A DNA stretch of 64,000 nucleotides from contig CASERN010000011.1 in the NCBI GenBank assembly GCA_949290355.1, positions 919,865-983,864 on the forward strand, written 5' to 3'. This DNA comes from an uncultured bacterium (GTDB lineage Bacteria; Cyanobacteriota; Vampirovibrionia; Gastranaerophilales; Gastranaerophilaceae). The notes below the pieces were generated by a model, which had not been told where the DNA came from, ran no database searches, and saw nothing but the letters and a program-made list of their open reading frames with translations. Positions 25,718-34,438 of this stretch are shown here, one piece after another (positions within the stretch are counted from its first letter, which is position 1; each line of letters starts with the position of its first letter). Both the position numbers and the translations under genes were made by a program.

Positions 25718-25746
25718 AATGATCTTTCACATTACTTTATGAAAAC

Positions 25747-25774
25747 TCGACCTTTTTCTTGTTTGCGGTATAAT
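25747..25774 (+). promoter_or_regulatory. Promoter of pnp
   Basis: TATAAT at 25769-25774 with a weak -35 TCGACC at 25747-25752 (16-base spacer). Start would be near 25781, giving a leader of about 58 bases before the pnp ATG at 25839, long enough for the autoregulation known for pnp in E. coli, though no matching hairpin is seen. Confidence 0.45.
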
Positions 25775-25838
25775 ATTAACGAACAATGGAAGTGTATAAC
25801 TAAAGGTGTCGAAGACGGCACAGAAAGAAAAGGTAATT

Positions 25839-27980
25839 ATGGTACCGGAAACAAAAAAATTTGAGATTGAAATCGGCGGTAAAACTGTTACCGTTGAAAC
25901 AGGAAAATATGCTCAATCTACAAACGGTTCTGTAACAGTAAGATGTGGTGATACAATGTTATTCGTTCATTGCTGTGTATCAAAAGAACCAAGAGTTGGA
26001 ATTGACTTTTTCCCATTACTAATTGATTATGAAGAAAGAATGTCTGCAATTGGACGTATTCCAGGTGGTTATAACCGTTCTGAAGGAAAAGCAGGAGATA
26101 AAGCAATTCTTATTTCAAGACTTATTGATCGTCCAATTAGACCGCTTTTTCCTAAAGGATATAGAAATGATATACAAATTGTGGCTCAATTATTCAGCTA
26201 TGACCAACAAAATCAACCTGATACATTAGCAATGCTTGGAGCTTCTTGTGCTTTAATGCTTTCAGGCGCACCTTTTGAAGGGCCAATTGGAGCTGTTCGA
26301 GTTTCAAAAGATGAAAATGGCAATTTAATTGCAAATCCTACTCACCAACAAGCTGATAAATCAGATCTTGATATAGTTGTTGCAGGGACTCATGATTCTG
26401 TAATCATGGTAGAAGCAGGATGTAACTTTGTTACAGAAGATGATATTATGAACGCTGTAGAATTCGCTCAAGGCGAAATTAAAAAGCAATGTGAAGCACA
26501 AGTTGAATTTGCAAAACTTTGTGGCGTTGAAAAGGAAGAATTTGTAAATCCTTATGATACAACCGAAATTAAAAAAATCATCGAAGAAACTGCACATGAT
26601 ATGATTTTCGATGCGTATCACAATTTTGACAGAACTTACAGACAAGAAAAATTAGAAGAAGCTAAAAAACTTGTTAAAGAAAAAATTGATGCATTGCCTG
26701 ATGATGACTACAGTAAAAAAATTATGGAAGAAACAGGTATCGACTTTGTTGCAGAAGAATTCAAAAATGCTGAAAAACATATTATGAGAGCAATGATTCT
26801 GGATGAAGGCGTAAGGGCTGATGGTAGAAAACCTACAGAAGTTCGCCCTATTTGGTGTGAAGTAGGAGTTTTACCAAGAGCTCATGGTTCTGCAGTATTC
26901 ACAAGAGGTCAAACTCAAGTTTTATCAGTAGCAACACTTGCTGGACCTGCAATGAAACAAGAATTAGATGGAGTAGATCCTCAAACAGAAAAAACATATA
27001 TGCATAAATATATATTCCCAGGTTTTTCAGTTGGAGAAGTAAAACCTCTTAGAGGACCTGGAAGAAGAGAGGTAGGACATGGAAACCTTGCAGAAAGGGC
27101 GAATGTACCAGCATTACCTTCTCAAGAAGAATTCGGATATACAATTCGCGTAACATCTGATGTATTAGAATCAAATGGTTCTACTTCAATGGCATCTACT
27201 TGCGGATCATCTATGGCATTAATGAATGCAGGCGTTCCTGTAAAATGTATGATAGGTGGAGTTGCAATGGGTATGATTACTGAACCTGGAAGGGAACCTG
27301 TTGTTTTGACAGACATTCAAGGAATCGAAGATTTCTTAGGAGACATGGACTTCAAAGTTACAGGTAATGATACAGGAATTACCGCTTTACAAATGGATAT
27401 GAAAGCTAAAGGTATTGCAAATGACACTTTAAGAAAAGCTTTGGCTCAAGCTAAAGAAGGAAGATTACATATCTTAGGAAAAATGAGAGAAGTAATTTCT
27501 GCTCCTGCTGATCATTTATCACCATATGCTCCAAGTATAAGTACAATGACTATTCCTACAGAAGATATCGGAACTGTTATCGGACCTGGCGGAAAGCAAA
27601 TTAGAGCAATCATTGATGCTTCTGGCGCAGAAATTGATATTCAAGATAACGGAGTTGTTACAATTACTTCTAATGACCAAGAAGGTGCTGAAATTGCAAA
27701 AAGAATGATTAAAGAATTAACATTCAAAGCAGAACCTGGCATGGTTGTAAAAGGGAAAGTCGTTAGAATTATACCTATCGGCGCATTCGTCGAATTAGCA
27801 CCTGGTAAAGATGGAATGGTTCATATTTCTCAAGTATGCAACGAAAGAATAGAATCAATTGAACCACACCTTCAAATCGGGCAAGAAGTAATTGTCAAAG
27901 TTATAAAAATTGATGATAAAGGAAGAGTTAACCTTACTATTAAAGGCGTTTCGGAAGAAGAAAAAGCTCAATTTAATTAA
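25839..27980 (+). CDS. pnp: Polynucleotide phosphorylase
   Basis: Phosphorolytic 3'-5' exoribonuclease and, in reverse, polymerase; trimeric, degradosome component in many bacteria. 713 residues with two RNase PH domains (about 1-215 and 305-540; the second with SMASTCGSSMALMNAGVPV), an all-alpha linker, a KH domain around VIGPGGKQIRAI, and a C-terminal S1 domain (VVKGKVVRIIPIGAFVELAPGKDGMVHIS). ATG at 25839 chosen because AAAGGTAATT immediately precedes it; the frame extends upstream to a GTG at 25806 without a fitting site. Followed by a strong terminator. Partner candidates in the window: RNase E/G at 59.4 kb and RNase PH. Confidence 0.97.
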   Translation: MVPETKKFEIEIGGKTVTVETGKYAQSTNGSVTVRCGDTMLFVHCCVSKEPRVGIDFFPLLIDYEERMSAIGRIPGGYNRSEGKAGDKAILISRLIDRPIRPLFPKGYRNDIQIVAQLFSYDQQNQPDTLAMLGASCALMLSGAPFEGPIGAVRVSKDENGNLIANPTHQQADKSDLDIVVAGTHDSVIMVEAGCNFVTEDDIMNAVEFAQGEIKKQCEAQVEFAKLCGVEKEEFVNPYDTTEIKKIIEETAHDMIFDAYHNFDRTYRQEKLEEAKKLVKEKIDALPDDDYSKKIMEETGIDFVAEEFKNAEKHIMRAMILDEGVRADGRKPTEVRPIWCEVGVLPRAHGSAVFTRGQTQVLSVATLAGPAMKQELDGVDPQTEKTYMHKYIFPGFSVGEVKPLRGPGRREVGHGNLAERANVPALPSQEEFGYTIRVTSDVLESNGSTSMASTCGSSMALMNAGVPVKCMIGGVAMGMITEPGREPVVLTDIQGIEDFLGDMDFKVTGNDTGITALQMDMKAKGIANDTLRKALAQAKEGRLHILGKMREVISAPADHLSPYAPSISTMTIPTEDIGTVIGPGGKQIRAIIDASGAEIDIQDNGVVTITSNDQEGAEIAKRMIKELTFKAEPGMVVKGKVVRIIPIGAFVELAPGKDGMVHISQVCNERIESIEPHLQIGQEVIVKVIKIDDKGRVNLTIKGVSEEEKAQFN

Positions 27981-27999
27981 TAATAATTTAACAAGCTAT

Positions 28000-28030
28000 A
28001 AAAAGCACCTGTATTTACAGGTGCTTTTTT
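28000..28030 (+). terminator. Rho-independent terminator after pnp
   Basis: AAAAAGCACCTGTA (28000-28013), loop TT, TACAGGTGCTTTTTT (28016-28030). Stem of fourteen pairs; works mainly on the plus strand. Confidence 0.9.
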
Positions 28031-28106
28031 GTATTCAAAAATTAAATTTTATAAGTACAAAATTAAATTTTTTGTGCTAAGCTTAAAAATAATTGGAGGA
28101 ATAAAA

Positions 28107-29153
28107 ATGTGCGATGTTATAACGATAGGCAGTGCAACAATGGATGTATTTGTAGAAAGTGATGATGCAAATATAGTCTCAGTTTACACAAAAAATAAAA
28201 AATCTGAATTTATGAGTTATCCTTACGGAGCTAAAGTAGAAATGACAGAATTCACATCACAAGTTGGTGGTGGAGGAATTAATACTGCTTGTAACTTTGC
28301 AAATCTAGGGCTTAAGACCAGTGCTATATTTAAAATCGGCGATGACATATATTCTGCAGGAATATTACAATCTTTTAAAGACAAAAATGTTGATTTATCA
28401 AACATAATTCAAGATCCATCTTTAAGTACAGGATTTTCTATAATTCTCGTAAGCTTCCAAGGGGACAGAACTGTTCTTGCACATCGTGGAGCCAATGCTA
28501 CAATAAAAAAATCTGATATTAATTTTGAAGCAATAAAAAATGCTAAGCTTCTATATATAGCACCTTTAAACGGTGATAGTACTAAAGTCTTAGATGATAT
28601 TGTCAATTTTGCAAAAGATAACAAAATAAAAGTTTGTTTCAATGCCGGCTCATCAAGTCTAAAAAAAGGTTTTAACTACCTAAAAAAAATTCTTGAAAAT
28701 GCACATATAGTTGTTATGAATAAAGAAGAAGCTACAATGGCTACGCAAATACACGTAAGACCTGATACAAGAGATGAAAAATTCTCTAATCAACTTATAC
28801 ATCCTGATATTAAAGAAATGTTTAAAAAATTAAAAGTTAGAGATTACCAAGTAATTGTAATAACAGATGGTGGAAATGGCGCATATGCTTATGACGGGAA
28901 AAAATATTATTACTGTCCAGTATTTGATAGTCCTGTAGTATCTACTCTCGGAGCAGGAGATGCTTTTGCTTCAACATTTTGCGCTGCACTGTCAAGAACA
29001 AAATTAAATATAGGGAAAGCCTTAATGTACGCATCAATAAATTCTGCGGCTGCAGTTTCAGAATTCGGCGCAACACAAGGTCTTTTAACATTTGATATGA
29101 TAGAAAAAAGGTTAAAAGAAAATCCTGAATACACATTTAAAACAGTAGAATAA
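28107..29153 (+). CDS. PfkB-family carbohydrate kinase
   Basis: Ribokinase-fold sugar or nucleoside kinase, 348 residues. N-terminal MCDVITIGSATMDVFVE with the PfkB signature GGGGINTACNFANLGL, C-terminal signature STLGAGDAFASTF (catalytic Asp in GAGD) and an intervening NKEEATMAT. Substrate cannot be read from the sequence; the insert around residue 215-240 (QIHVRPDTRDEKFSNQL) is unusual. GGAGGAATAAAA precedes the ATG at 28107. Not part of an evident operon: terminators on both sides of pnp and recN isolate it with recN, which may be read through from here. Confidence 0.88.
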   Translation: MCDVITIGSATMDVFVESDDANIVSVYTKNKKSEFMSYPYGAKVEMTEFTSQVGGGGINTACNFANLGLKTSAIFKIGDDIYSAGILQSFKDKNVDLSNIIQDPSLSTGFSIILVSFQGDRTVLAHRGANATIKKSDINFEAIKNAKLLYIAPLNGDSTKVLDDIVNFAKDNKIKVCFNAGSSSLKKGFNYLKKILENAHIVVMNKEEATMATQIHVRPDTRDEKFSNQLIHPDIKEMFKKLKVRDYQVIVITDGGNGAYAYDGKKYYYCPVFDSPVVSTLGAGDAFASTFCAALSRTKLNIGKALMYASINSAAAVSEFGATQGLLTFDMIEKRLKENPEYTFKTVE

Positions 29154-29211
29154 GAAAATACCATTAATCTATACTATTGCCCAAAGTATAATATTGTTTT
29201 ATGCTATAAAT

Positions 29212-30864
29212 ATGATTAAACAGCTGAGAATAAAAGATTATATTTTAATAGATGAACTAATTGCAAATTTTGATAACGGTTTAAACGTAATAACCGGTGA
29301 GACAGGAGCCGGTAAAAGTATTTTAATAAATGCTATAGATATTGCTTTTGCTCCAAGAGTATCAAAAGAAGTTATTAAGCATAACAAAGAAAAAGCTGTT
29401 ATTGAGCTTGTAATAGAAAATTCAAAACACGATTTATCTAAATTGTTTGAAGAAAATGGTGTCGATAATTTTGGTTCAGAAATTGTATTAACAAAAGAAA
29501 TTACTCAAAATTCCGTACGTTCAAGAGTAAATGGAACTCTTGTTAATCAAGATTTTATAAAACATTTAAAAAATTATTTTCTTGACATCCATTCACAACA
29601 TCAAACGTACGCATTTATGCAGCCAAAATACCATATAAATCTTTTAGATAACTATGCAAAAGAATCATATGGCAATAAACTTGATTCATACAAGGAAAAA
29701 TTTAAGGAATACCTAAGTCTCCAATCACAATTAGAGATTTTAAAAAATGCATCAAACGCTACAGAAAATCAAATTGAATTTTTGCAATTCCAAGTAAATG
29801 AAATAGACAGTGCAAATATTCAAAGTGTAACAGAAGATGAAGAATTAAATTCAGAATTAGAAGTATTAGAAAATGCCGAAAAGTTAAAGGAACTCACTGG
29901 ATCATCATATTGGGCCATTAATGGTGATGATGGTTCAATAATTGAAGCGTTAGGAAAAATCAAACAAAATATATCAAAAGCAGCATCAATGGACAAAAAT
30001 TTAGAAGATATTGAAAGTAATCTTATTGATGCAATAGAAAGACTAAAAGATGCAGGCAGTAATTTAAGAGATTACAGTCAAAATCTTGACAACGATACAG
30101 AAAGACTTAATGAAATACAAGAAAGGCTATTCTTACTTGATAAATTAAAAAGAAAATATGGCGGAACTTTAGAAGCAGTAATGGAAACATTTGACAAATT
30201 GTCAAATGAATTAAATGCAATAGAATTTTCTACCCAAAATATTGAAGAACTGGAAGTAAAAATTAAAAATACCCAAAAAGAATTATTACATACAGCTACA
30301 GAAATAAGTGAAAACAGAAAAAATTATGCACAAGTATTATCAGCCCTTATCCAAGAAAAATTAGAGAAGCTGGAACTTCCAAAAGCTAGATTTGAAATTT
30401 CAGTACAACCAAAAGAATTAGGCTCAGATGGCATTGATAATGTCGAGTTTTTAATTTCCACAAACGTATCTGAAGATTTAAAACCACTTGCAAAAGTCGC
30501 ATCTGGTGGAGAAATTTCTCGAGTAATGCTTGCTATAAAATCAATTTTTGCTCAAAGTGATGATATTAATACAGTAATTTTTGATGAAATTGATACAGGT
30601 ATTTCAGGCAAAGCTTCTCAAAGTGTTGCAGATGAAATTGTAGAACTTTCCAAATATCACCAAGTTATATTAATTACACACCAACCCATAATTGCCTCTA
30701 AAGCTGACAAACATTTTTACGTCAGAAAATCTCAAAGCGATGAGACAAAAGTTGAAGTATATGTACTTAAAGGAGAAAACAGAATTAAAGCTCTTGCAGA
30801 ACTTGCCGGTGGCGAGATTAACGATCAATCAATAGAATTTGCAAAGTCTTTAATAACACAATAA
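29212..30864 (+). CDS. recN: DNA repair ATPase RecN
   Basis: SMC-like ATPase for double-strand break repair. 550 residues: Walker A GETGAGKS at 29-36 after a standard RecN opening (MIKQLRIKDYILIDELIANF), a long coiled-coil region (about 165-370), the ABC signature SGGEISRVMLAIKSIF near 430, Walker B VIFDEIDTGISGKA and the H-loop ITHQPIIA. Start at ATG 29212 rather than an upstream TTG because that is where the family begins; TATGCT six bases before it, with TTGCCC 17 bases further up, suggests a leaderless mRNA. Followed by a terminator. Confidence 0.95.
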   Translation: MIKQLRIKDYILIDELIANFDNGLNVITGETGAGKSILINAIDIAFAPRVSKEVIKHNKEKAVIELVIENSKHDLSKLFEENGVDNFGSEIVLTKEITQNSVRSRVNGTLVNQDFIKHLKNYFLDIHSQHQTYAFMQPKYHINLLDNYAKESYGNKLDSYKEKFKEYLSLQSQLEILKNASNATENQIEFLQFQVNEIDSANIQSVTEDEELNSELEVLENAEKLKELTGSSYWAINGDDGSIIEALGKIKQNISKAASMDKNLEDIESNLIDAIERLKDAGSNLRDYSQNLDNDTERLNEIQERLFLLDKLKRKYGGTLEAVMETFDKLSNELNAIEFSTQNIEELEVKIKNTQKELLHTATEISENRKNYAQVLSALIQEKLEKLELPKARFEISVQPKELGSDGIDNVEFLISTNVSEDLKPLAKVASGGEISRVMLAIKSIFAQSDDINTVIFDEIDTGISGKASQSVADEIVELSKYHQVILITHQPIIASKADKHFYVRKSQSDETKVEVYVLKGENRIKALAELAGGEINDQSIEFAKSLITQ

Positions 30865-30890
30865 AAAAGGAGTTTAAATACTCCTTTTTT
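30863..30890. terminator. Bidirectional terminator between recN and sigma gene
   Basis: AAAAAAGGAGT (30863-30873), loop TTAAAT, ACTCCTTTTTT (30880-30890). T-runs on both strands. Confidence 0.85.
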
Positions 30891-30936
30891 CTATTGGGAA
30901 TGCTAATTTCTATCAGCACCTAAATTTTCAATAATA

Positions 30937-31911
30937 TTAATCCTCAATAAAGTCCCTAAAATGTTGTAATTCCTTTTTCTCTCTGATCTTTGATAATGCA
31001 GAATCCTCTAGCTGTCTTATACGCTCTTTAGAATATCCCATTATCTCTCCAAGTTGTTCTAATGTTTTAGGAATTTCGCCATTTATACCAAAACGTGATG
31101 TGATAATTTTTTTTTCTCTTTCAGACAAAGTTGATAACAAATCATCAATACTACCTTTAAGAGCATTATTTCTTGTCTGAGCTTCTGGAGATCTATAAGA
31201 TTTATCTTCAATATAATCGCCAATATTTAAATCTTCAGTAACAGGAGTCTCCAAACTTATAGGTTCTTTTATAATAGATTTTTTTATTGTTGTTATTTGT
31301 TTTACGGTTACCCCCATTCTATCTGCAATTTCCTTATCAAAAGGCTCTCTGCCTAACTCAAAAGACAAAGTTGTATACATTTTTTTAAATTTTCTTATTT
31401 TATCAGTCATATGCACTGGAATTCTTATTGTTCTTGAATTATTAGAAATTGCTCTTATTATAGTTTGCTTTATCCACCAAGTTGCATAAGTTGAGAATTT
31501 AAAATTTTTAGAATAATCAAATTTTTCAGCAGCTTTAATTAAACCTAAAGAGCCTTCCTGCACTAAATCCATAAATAGAACACCCTGCCCTATATATTTT
31601 TTAGCTATGCTTACAACCAAACGCAAATTTGCCTGGACAAGCTTTCTTTTAGCAATCTCCGCTTGAGTTTTTTTCCCTTCTTTTATTTGTTTTCCAAGTG
31701 CTTTTTCCTCTTTTGAATTTAATAGTTTTACTTTCCCGATATCTTTCAAATACATTTGTAAAATATCATCATCGTTAGATATTGAATTAAAAGTTTTTGG
31801 TTCTTCAACACTATCATCTTCGATATCAATGTACTCATTTACATCCTCCTGATAAGAAGTAAACTTAAAATCTTTATACAAATCTTCCTCATTATATCTT
31901 GTAACAACCAT
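30937..31911 (-). CDS. Sigma-70 family RNA polymerase sigma factor (RpoD-like)
   Basis: Sigma factor of 324 residues with regions 1.2 ([18 protein letters not shown]), 2 ([38 protein letters not shown]), 2.3-2.4 ([17 protein letters not shown]), 3 ([13 protein letters not shown]) and 4.2 ([30 protein letters not shown]). Region 2.4 and 4.2 match the housekeeping class, predicting TTGACA/TATAAT recognition. Region 1.1 is absent, as in group 2 cyanobacterial-type sigma factors, so this could be either the principal factor of a streamlined genome or a related alternative. GAGGGATTTAG precedes the ATG. Confidence 0.93.
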   Translation of the reverse strand: MVVTRYNEEDLYKDFKFTSYQEDVNEYIDIEDDSVEEPKTFNSISNDDDILQMYLKDIGKVKLLNSKEEKALGKQIKEGKKTQAEIAKRKLVQANLRLVVSIAKKYIGQGVLFMDLVQEGSLGLIKAAEKFDYSKNFKFSTYATWWIKQTIIRAISNNSRTIRIPVHMTDKIRKFKKMYTTLSFELGREPFDKEIADRMGVTVKQITTIKKSIIKEPISLETPVTEDLNIGDYIEDKSYRSPEAQTRNNALKGSIDDLLSTLSEREKKIITSRFGINGEIPKTLEQLGEIMGYSKERIRQLEDSALSKIREKKELQHFRDFIED

Positions 31912-32009
31912 CTAAATCCCTCATCTTCTAAAAACTACACTTTTTATATTTTTTTGACGTTATTTTTTTTATTTTGTTTCAATCTTTGTTTTTGTGTAAA
32001 ATATAATAT

Positions 32010-33164
32010 ATGGGAATTGTAAGTGAAAAAGATTTTATATCTGGCATAAAAAGTTTTACTGAAAAATCATTTAAACCAGGAGAAAGAAATAATCCAAGTA
32101 TACTTGATTCGCATGATTTCAGATATGTGGAATCAGGAGAATTTTGTGCAAATTTGCATATCCACACTGAATATTCTGACGGCGCTATGAATATTAACGA
32201 ATTCCTTGAAAATGTTCAAAATCTTACAAAAAGAAATCCAAAATTCCTAGCTGCTATAACAGATCATGACACAGTAGATGGTGCTAAAGAAATTGTAAAA
32301 AAAATAAATAATTACAAAAATATAAATATATGTACAGGACTTGAAATTTCTACAATCGGAATTAATTTTCCAAACCAGACAAAACCTTGTCAGATACATC
32401 TACTTGTCTATGGAATAGATCCATTTGATAAAACGCTTAATTCATTTTTAAAAGAGAAAAGAGACTTAAAACTTGAACTTGCAAAAAAAACTATAGAAAA
32501 ATTAAATTCTGCGCTGCCTGATTATAATTTTAATATTGAAGAAGCGTCTCAATGTCATATTATGATTAAAAAGGGACAAGATGAGGTAGCTCATCCTCTA
32601 AAAAAATATACTGCAGGAAAAATCCTGCTCAACTATTATTTTCCTAACGCTGATTTTTCATATGATATTCCAATAAAGAAATTTAAACATTTATTCAAAA
32701 ATACTAATGAACCTTACTATAAAATTTATAAAAAAGCTCTTGAATTATACATAGGTCATGAGTTACCTCAAATTCCCCAAAAAATAGAAGAAAAAATTCA
32801 AATAGCAAGAGAAATATATATGCAATCTCACCCTACAATAGGGAAGATGCTTGAGCCTTTTTCTTCCTTTGAAGATACTGTAGAATTTGTCTCTAATCTT
32901 AATTCAGGAGTAATGTCAATCGCTCATCCTGCTAGAACAAAAGCTTATTGTCCGGAATTTTATACATACCTTTTTGAACATTTCAAAAAATACGGAAAGG
33001 ATAAAGCTTTATTTTATGAAAAATACTACCAATCATATGAAGGCGATTATTACTTAAAATGGAAATCAAAAATTGAAGAAGCTGCAAAAAAATTTAACTT
33101 ACAATCAACAGGCGGACTGGATTCTCATGGGAAAAATATTATTACAAGATGCCCATATTCATAG
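32010..33164 (+). CDS. PHP-domain phosphoesterase with helical insertion (384 aa)
   Basis: A larger relative of the 205-aa PHP protein. PHP metal motifs HIHTEYSDG, AAITDHDTVDG, GLEIST, HLLVYGID and the final STGGLDSHGKN are intact. About 200 residues are inserted between them, including HELPQIPQKIEEK and a central helical part with SIAHPAR near residue 305. An N-terminal extension of about 45 residues (MGIVSEKDFISGIKSF...) precedes the domain. Substrate unknown. ATG at 32010 is preceded by TAAAAT with a seven-base gap, no Shine-Dalgarno. The last 16 bases overlap a possible longer form of the next reading frame. Confidence 0.75.
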   Translation: MGIVSEKDFISGIKSFTEKSFKPGERNNPSILDSHDFRYVESGEFCANLHIHTEYSDGAMNINEFLENVQNLTKRNPKFLAAITDHDTVDGAKEIVKKINNYKNINICTGLEISTIGINFPNQTKPCQIHLLVYGIDPFDKTLNSFLKEKRDLKLELAKKTIEKLNSALPDYNFNIEEASQCHIMIKKGQDEVAHPLKKYTAGKILLNYYFPNADFSYDIPIKKFKHLFKNTNEPYYKIYKKALELYIGHELPQIPQKIEEKIQIAREIYMQSHPTIGKMLEPFSSFEDTVEFVSNLNSGVMSIAHPARTKAYCPEFYTYLFEHFKKYGKDKALFYEKYYQSYEGDYYLKWKSKIEEAAKKFNLQSTGGLDSHGKNIITRCPYS

Positions 33165-33178
33165 TCAGAAAGGGAAAA

Positions 33179-33589
33179 ATGAATAAAAAAATATTACAAT
33201 TACTACTATTTTTAATATTATTTTCATCAATAAAAACTCTTGCAGATGAAGGATATGTGAGTCCGGAAAGTTATGCTGTAAACGAAGCTGATTTAATTGA
33301 TTATATAGATGTTCCGGCTCCAACAAAACCAAATATTGACAACCTTGATAAACCAGTAAAATTAAAATTGACCAAAGAAAGAAAAGTCAGAAAAAACCAA
33401 AAACCATATGAAGAAAGATTAATATACAAAATGGCAAAATGGTGGACTGATGAAAGATATAAAAGAGAAGAAACTCATCATGGGACAAAACATGAAATAA
33501 AAGTAAAACAACGCATGGAATATGAAAAACAACAGCTTGAGAAAGAAGAACAAGAAACTCAAATTCAAGAAGAAAGCGTCCCAAACTAA
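33179..33589 (+). CDS. Exported charged protein, unknown (136 aa)
   Basis: Signal peptide MNKKILQLLLFLILFSSIKTLA, then an acidic/proline-rich segment (SPESYAVNEADLIDYIDVPAPTKP), a basic segment and a K/E/Q-rich C-terminal helix. AAAGGGAAAA precedes the ATG at 33179. Low-complexity C-terminal composition recalls the lysine-rich pair at 8.3-8.9 kb. No recognised family. Confidence 0.65.
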   Translation: MNKKILQLLLFLILFSSIKTLADEGYVSPESYAVNEADLIDYIDVPAPTKPNIDNLDKPVKLKLTKERKVRKNQKPYEERLIYKMAKWWTDERYKREETHHGTKHEIKVKQRMEYEKQQLEKEEQETQIQEESVPN

Positions 33590-33638
33590 ATATTAAAGAG
33601 ATTTTTACAATAAAAAACAAAAACATAATAAAAAATGG

Positions 33639-33667
33639 TTGACAATAAAATTTGTTTCAGTTAATAT
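33639..33667 (+). promoter_or_regulatory. Promoter of tRNA-Val
   Basis: TTGACA (33639-33644), 17-base spacer, TAATAT (33662-33667); the best promoter in the window. Transcription would start about 7 bases before the tRNA at 33681. Confidence 0.85.
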
Positions 33668-33680
33668 AAATCTTGCGAAA

Positions 33681-33756
33681 GGGCGTTTAGCTCAGTTGGT
33701 AGAGCGCCTCCCTTACAAGGAGGATGTCAGAAGTTCGAGTCTTCTAACGCCCACCA
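33681..33756 (+). tRNA. tRNA-Val (anticodon TAC), CCA encoded
   Basis: Cloverleaf complete: acceptor GGGCGTT/AACGCCC, D-stem GCTC/GAGC, anticodon stem CCTCC/GGAGG with loop CTTACAA (anticodon TAC, reads GTA/GTG and, wobbling, others), T-stem AGAAG-TTCGAGT-CTTCT. Discriminator A at 33753 followed by a genome-encoded CCA (33754-33756). Confidence 0.97.
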
Positions 33757-33763
33757 TTTATAT

Positions 33764-33790
33764 AAGACCTCGTTTATGAGGTCTTTTTTA
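33764..33790 (+). terminator. Terminator of tRNA-Val
   Basis: AAGACCTC (33764-33771), loop GTTTAT, GAGGTCTT (33778-33785) and a T-run to 33789. Directly upstream of the SD of the next gene, so some read-through is possible. Confidence 0.85.
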
Positions 33791-33805
33791 GTAAGGAGAA
33801 TATGT

Positions 33806-34438
33806 ATGAAGAAAGTTTTTATTACGCTAATCACAATGCTTTTGCTTTGTCTTAACGCATATGCTTTTGATTACATAAAAGAAAAGCAGTACGTATATTA
33901 TAATCCTCAAACTACAAAATGGAGTACAAGCCAAACATCTCCAAAAGACATAAGGCTAATGTACAAAATGTTTGTAGGTTCGGGAGGATTTTCTGAATAT
34001 TATAATAATAAAGGCAAACTCGCTATCGGACCTTTTACAAATATGGAATTTATTAATAACGGGGATTTTATTGGAGTAGATAATGCTAATTTAAAATTCG
34101 TTAAATATGTCTATCACAATGGCTACTTTAATATTGCGCAATTGGATGATGCTTATATACGTAAACTATTTCCAAATACAAAAATTATAAAAATTTCAGA
34201 ATTTAAAAATAATGAAATAACAATTTATAAGAAACCTTTTGAAAAACAAGATTACTTAATTATTAATGATACAAAAAACGGTTTTTATAAATACTCTTAT
34301 AAGCCAAAAAATGTACAAAAAACTTACATTACAGCTTTAGTTTCTATAAGCAAATTCGGGAAAATCACATTTTCTCACTATGGAGATGATAATGATTTGT
34401 TCCCTGCTTTAAAAATATTTGTCAAAAGATCAAAATAA
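33806..34438 (+). CDS. Exported protein, unknown (210 aa)
   Basis: Signal peptide MKKVFITLITMLLLCLNAYA, then a lysine/tyrosine-rich mature domain of about 190 residues with YYNPQTTKWSTSQTSP and a repeated aromatic-beta pattern (FSEYYNNKGKLAIGPFTNMEF). Not recognised. AAGGAGAATATGT precedes the ATG at 33806. Ends with the stop shared with the next gene's ATG (one-base overlap, TAATG), so it is co-translated with the methyltransferase. Confidence 0.65.
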   Translation: MKKVFITLITMLLLCLNAYAFDYIKEKQYVYYNPQTTKWSTSQTSPKDIRLMYKMFVGSGGFSEYYNNKGKLAIGPFTNMEFINNGDFIGVDNANLKFVKYVYHNGYFNIAQLDDAYIRKLFPNTKIIKISEFKNNEITIYKKPFEKQDYLIINDTKNGFYKYSYKPKNVQKTYITALVSISKFGKITFSHYGDDNDLFPALKIFVKRSK

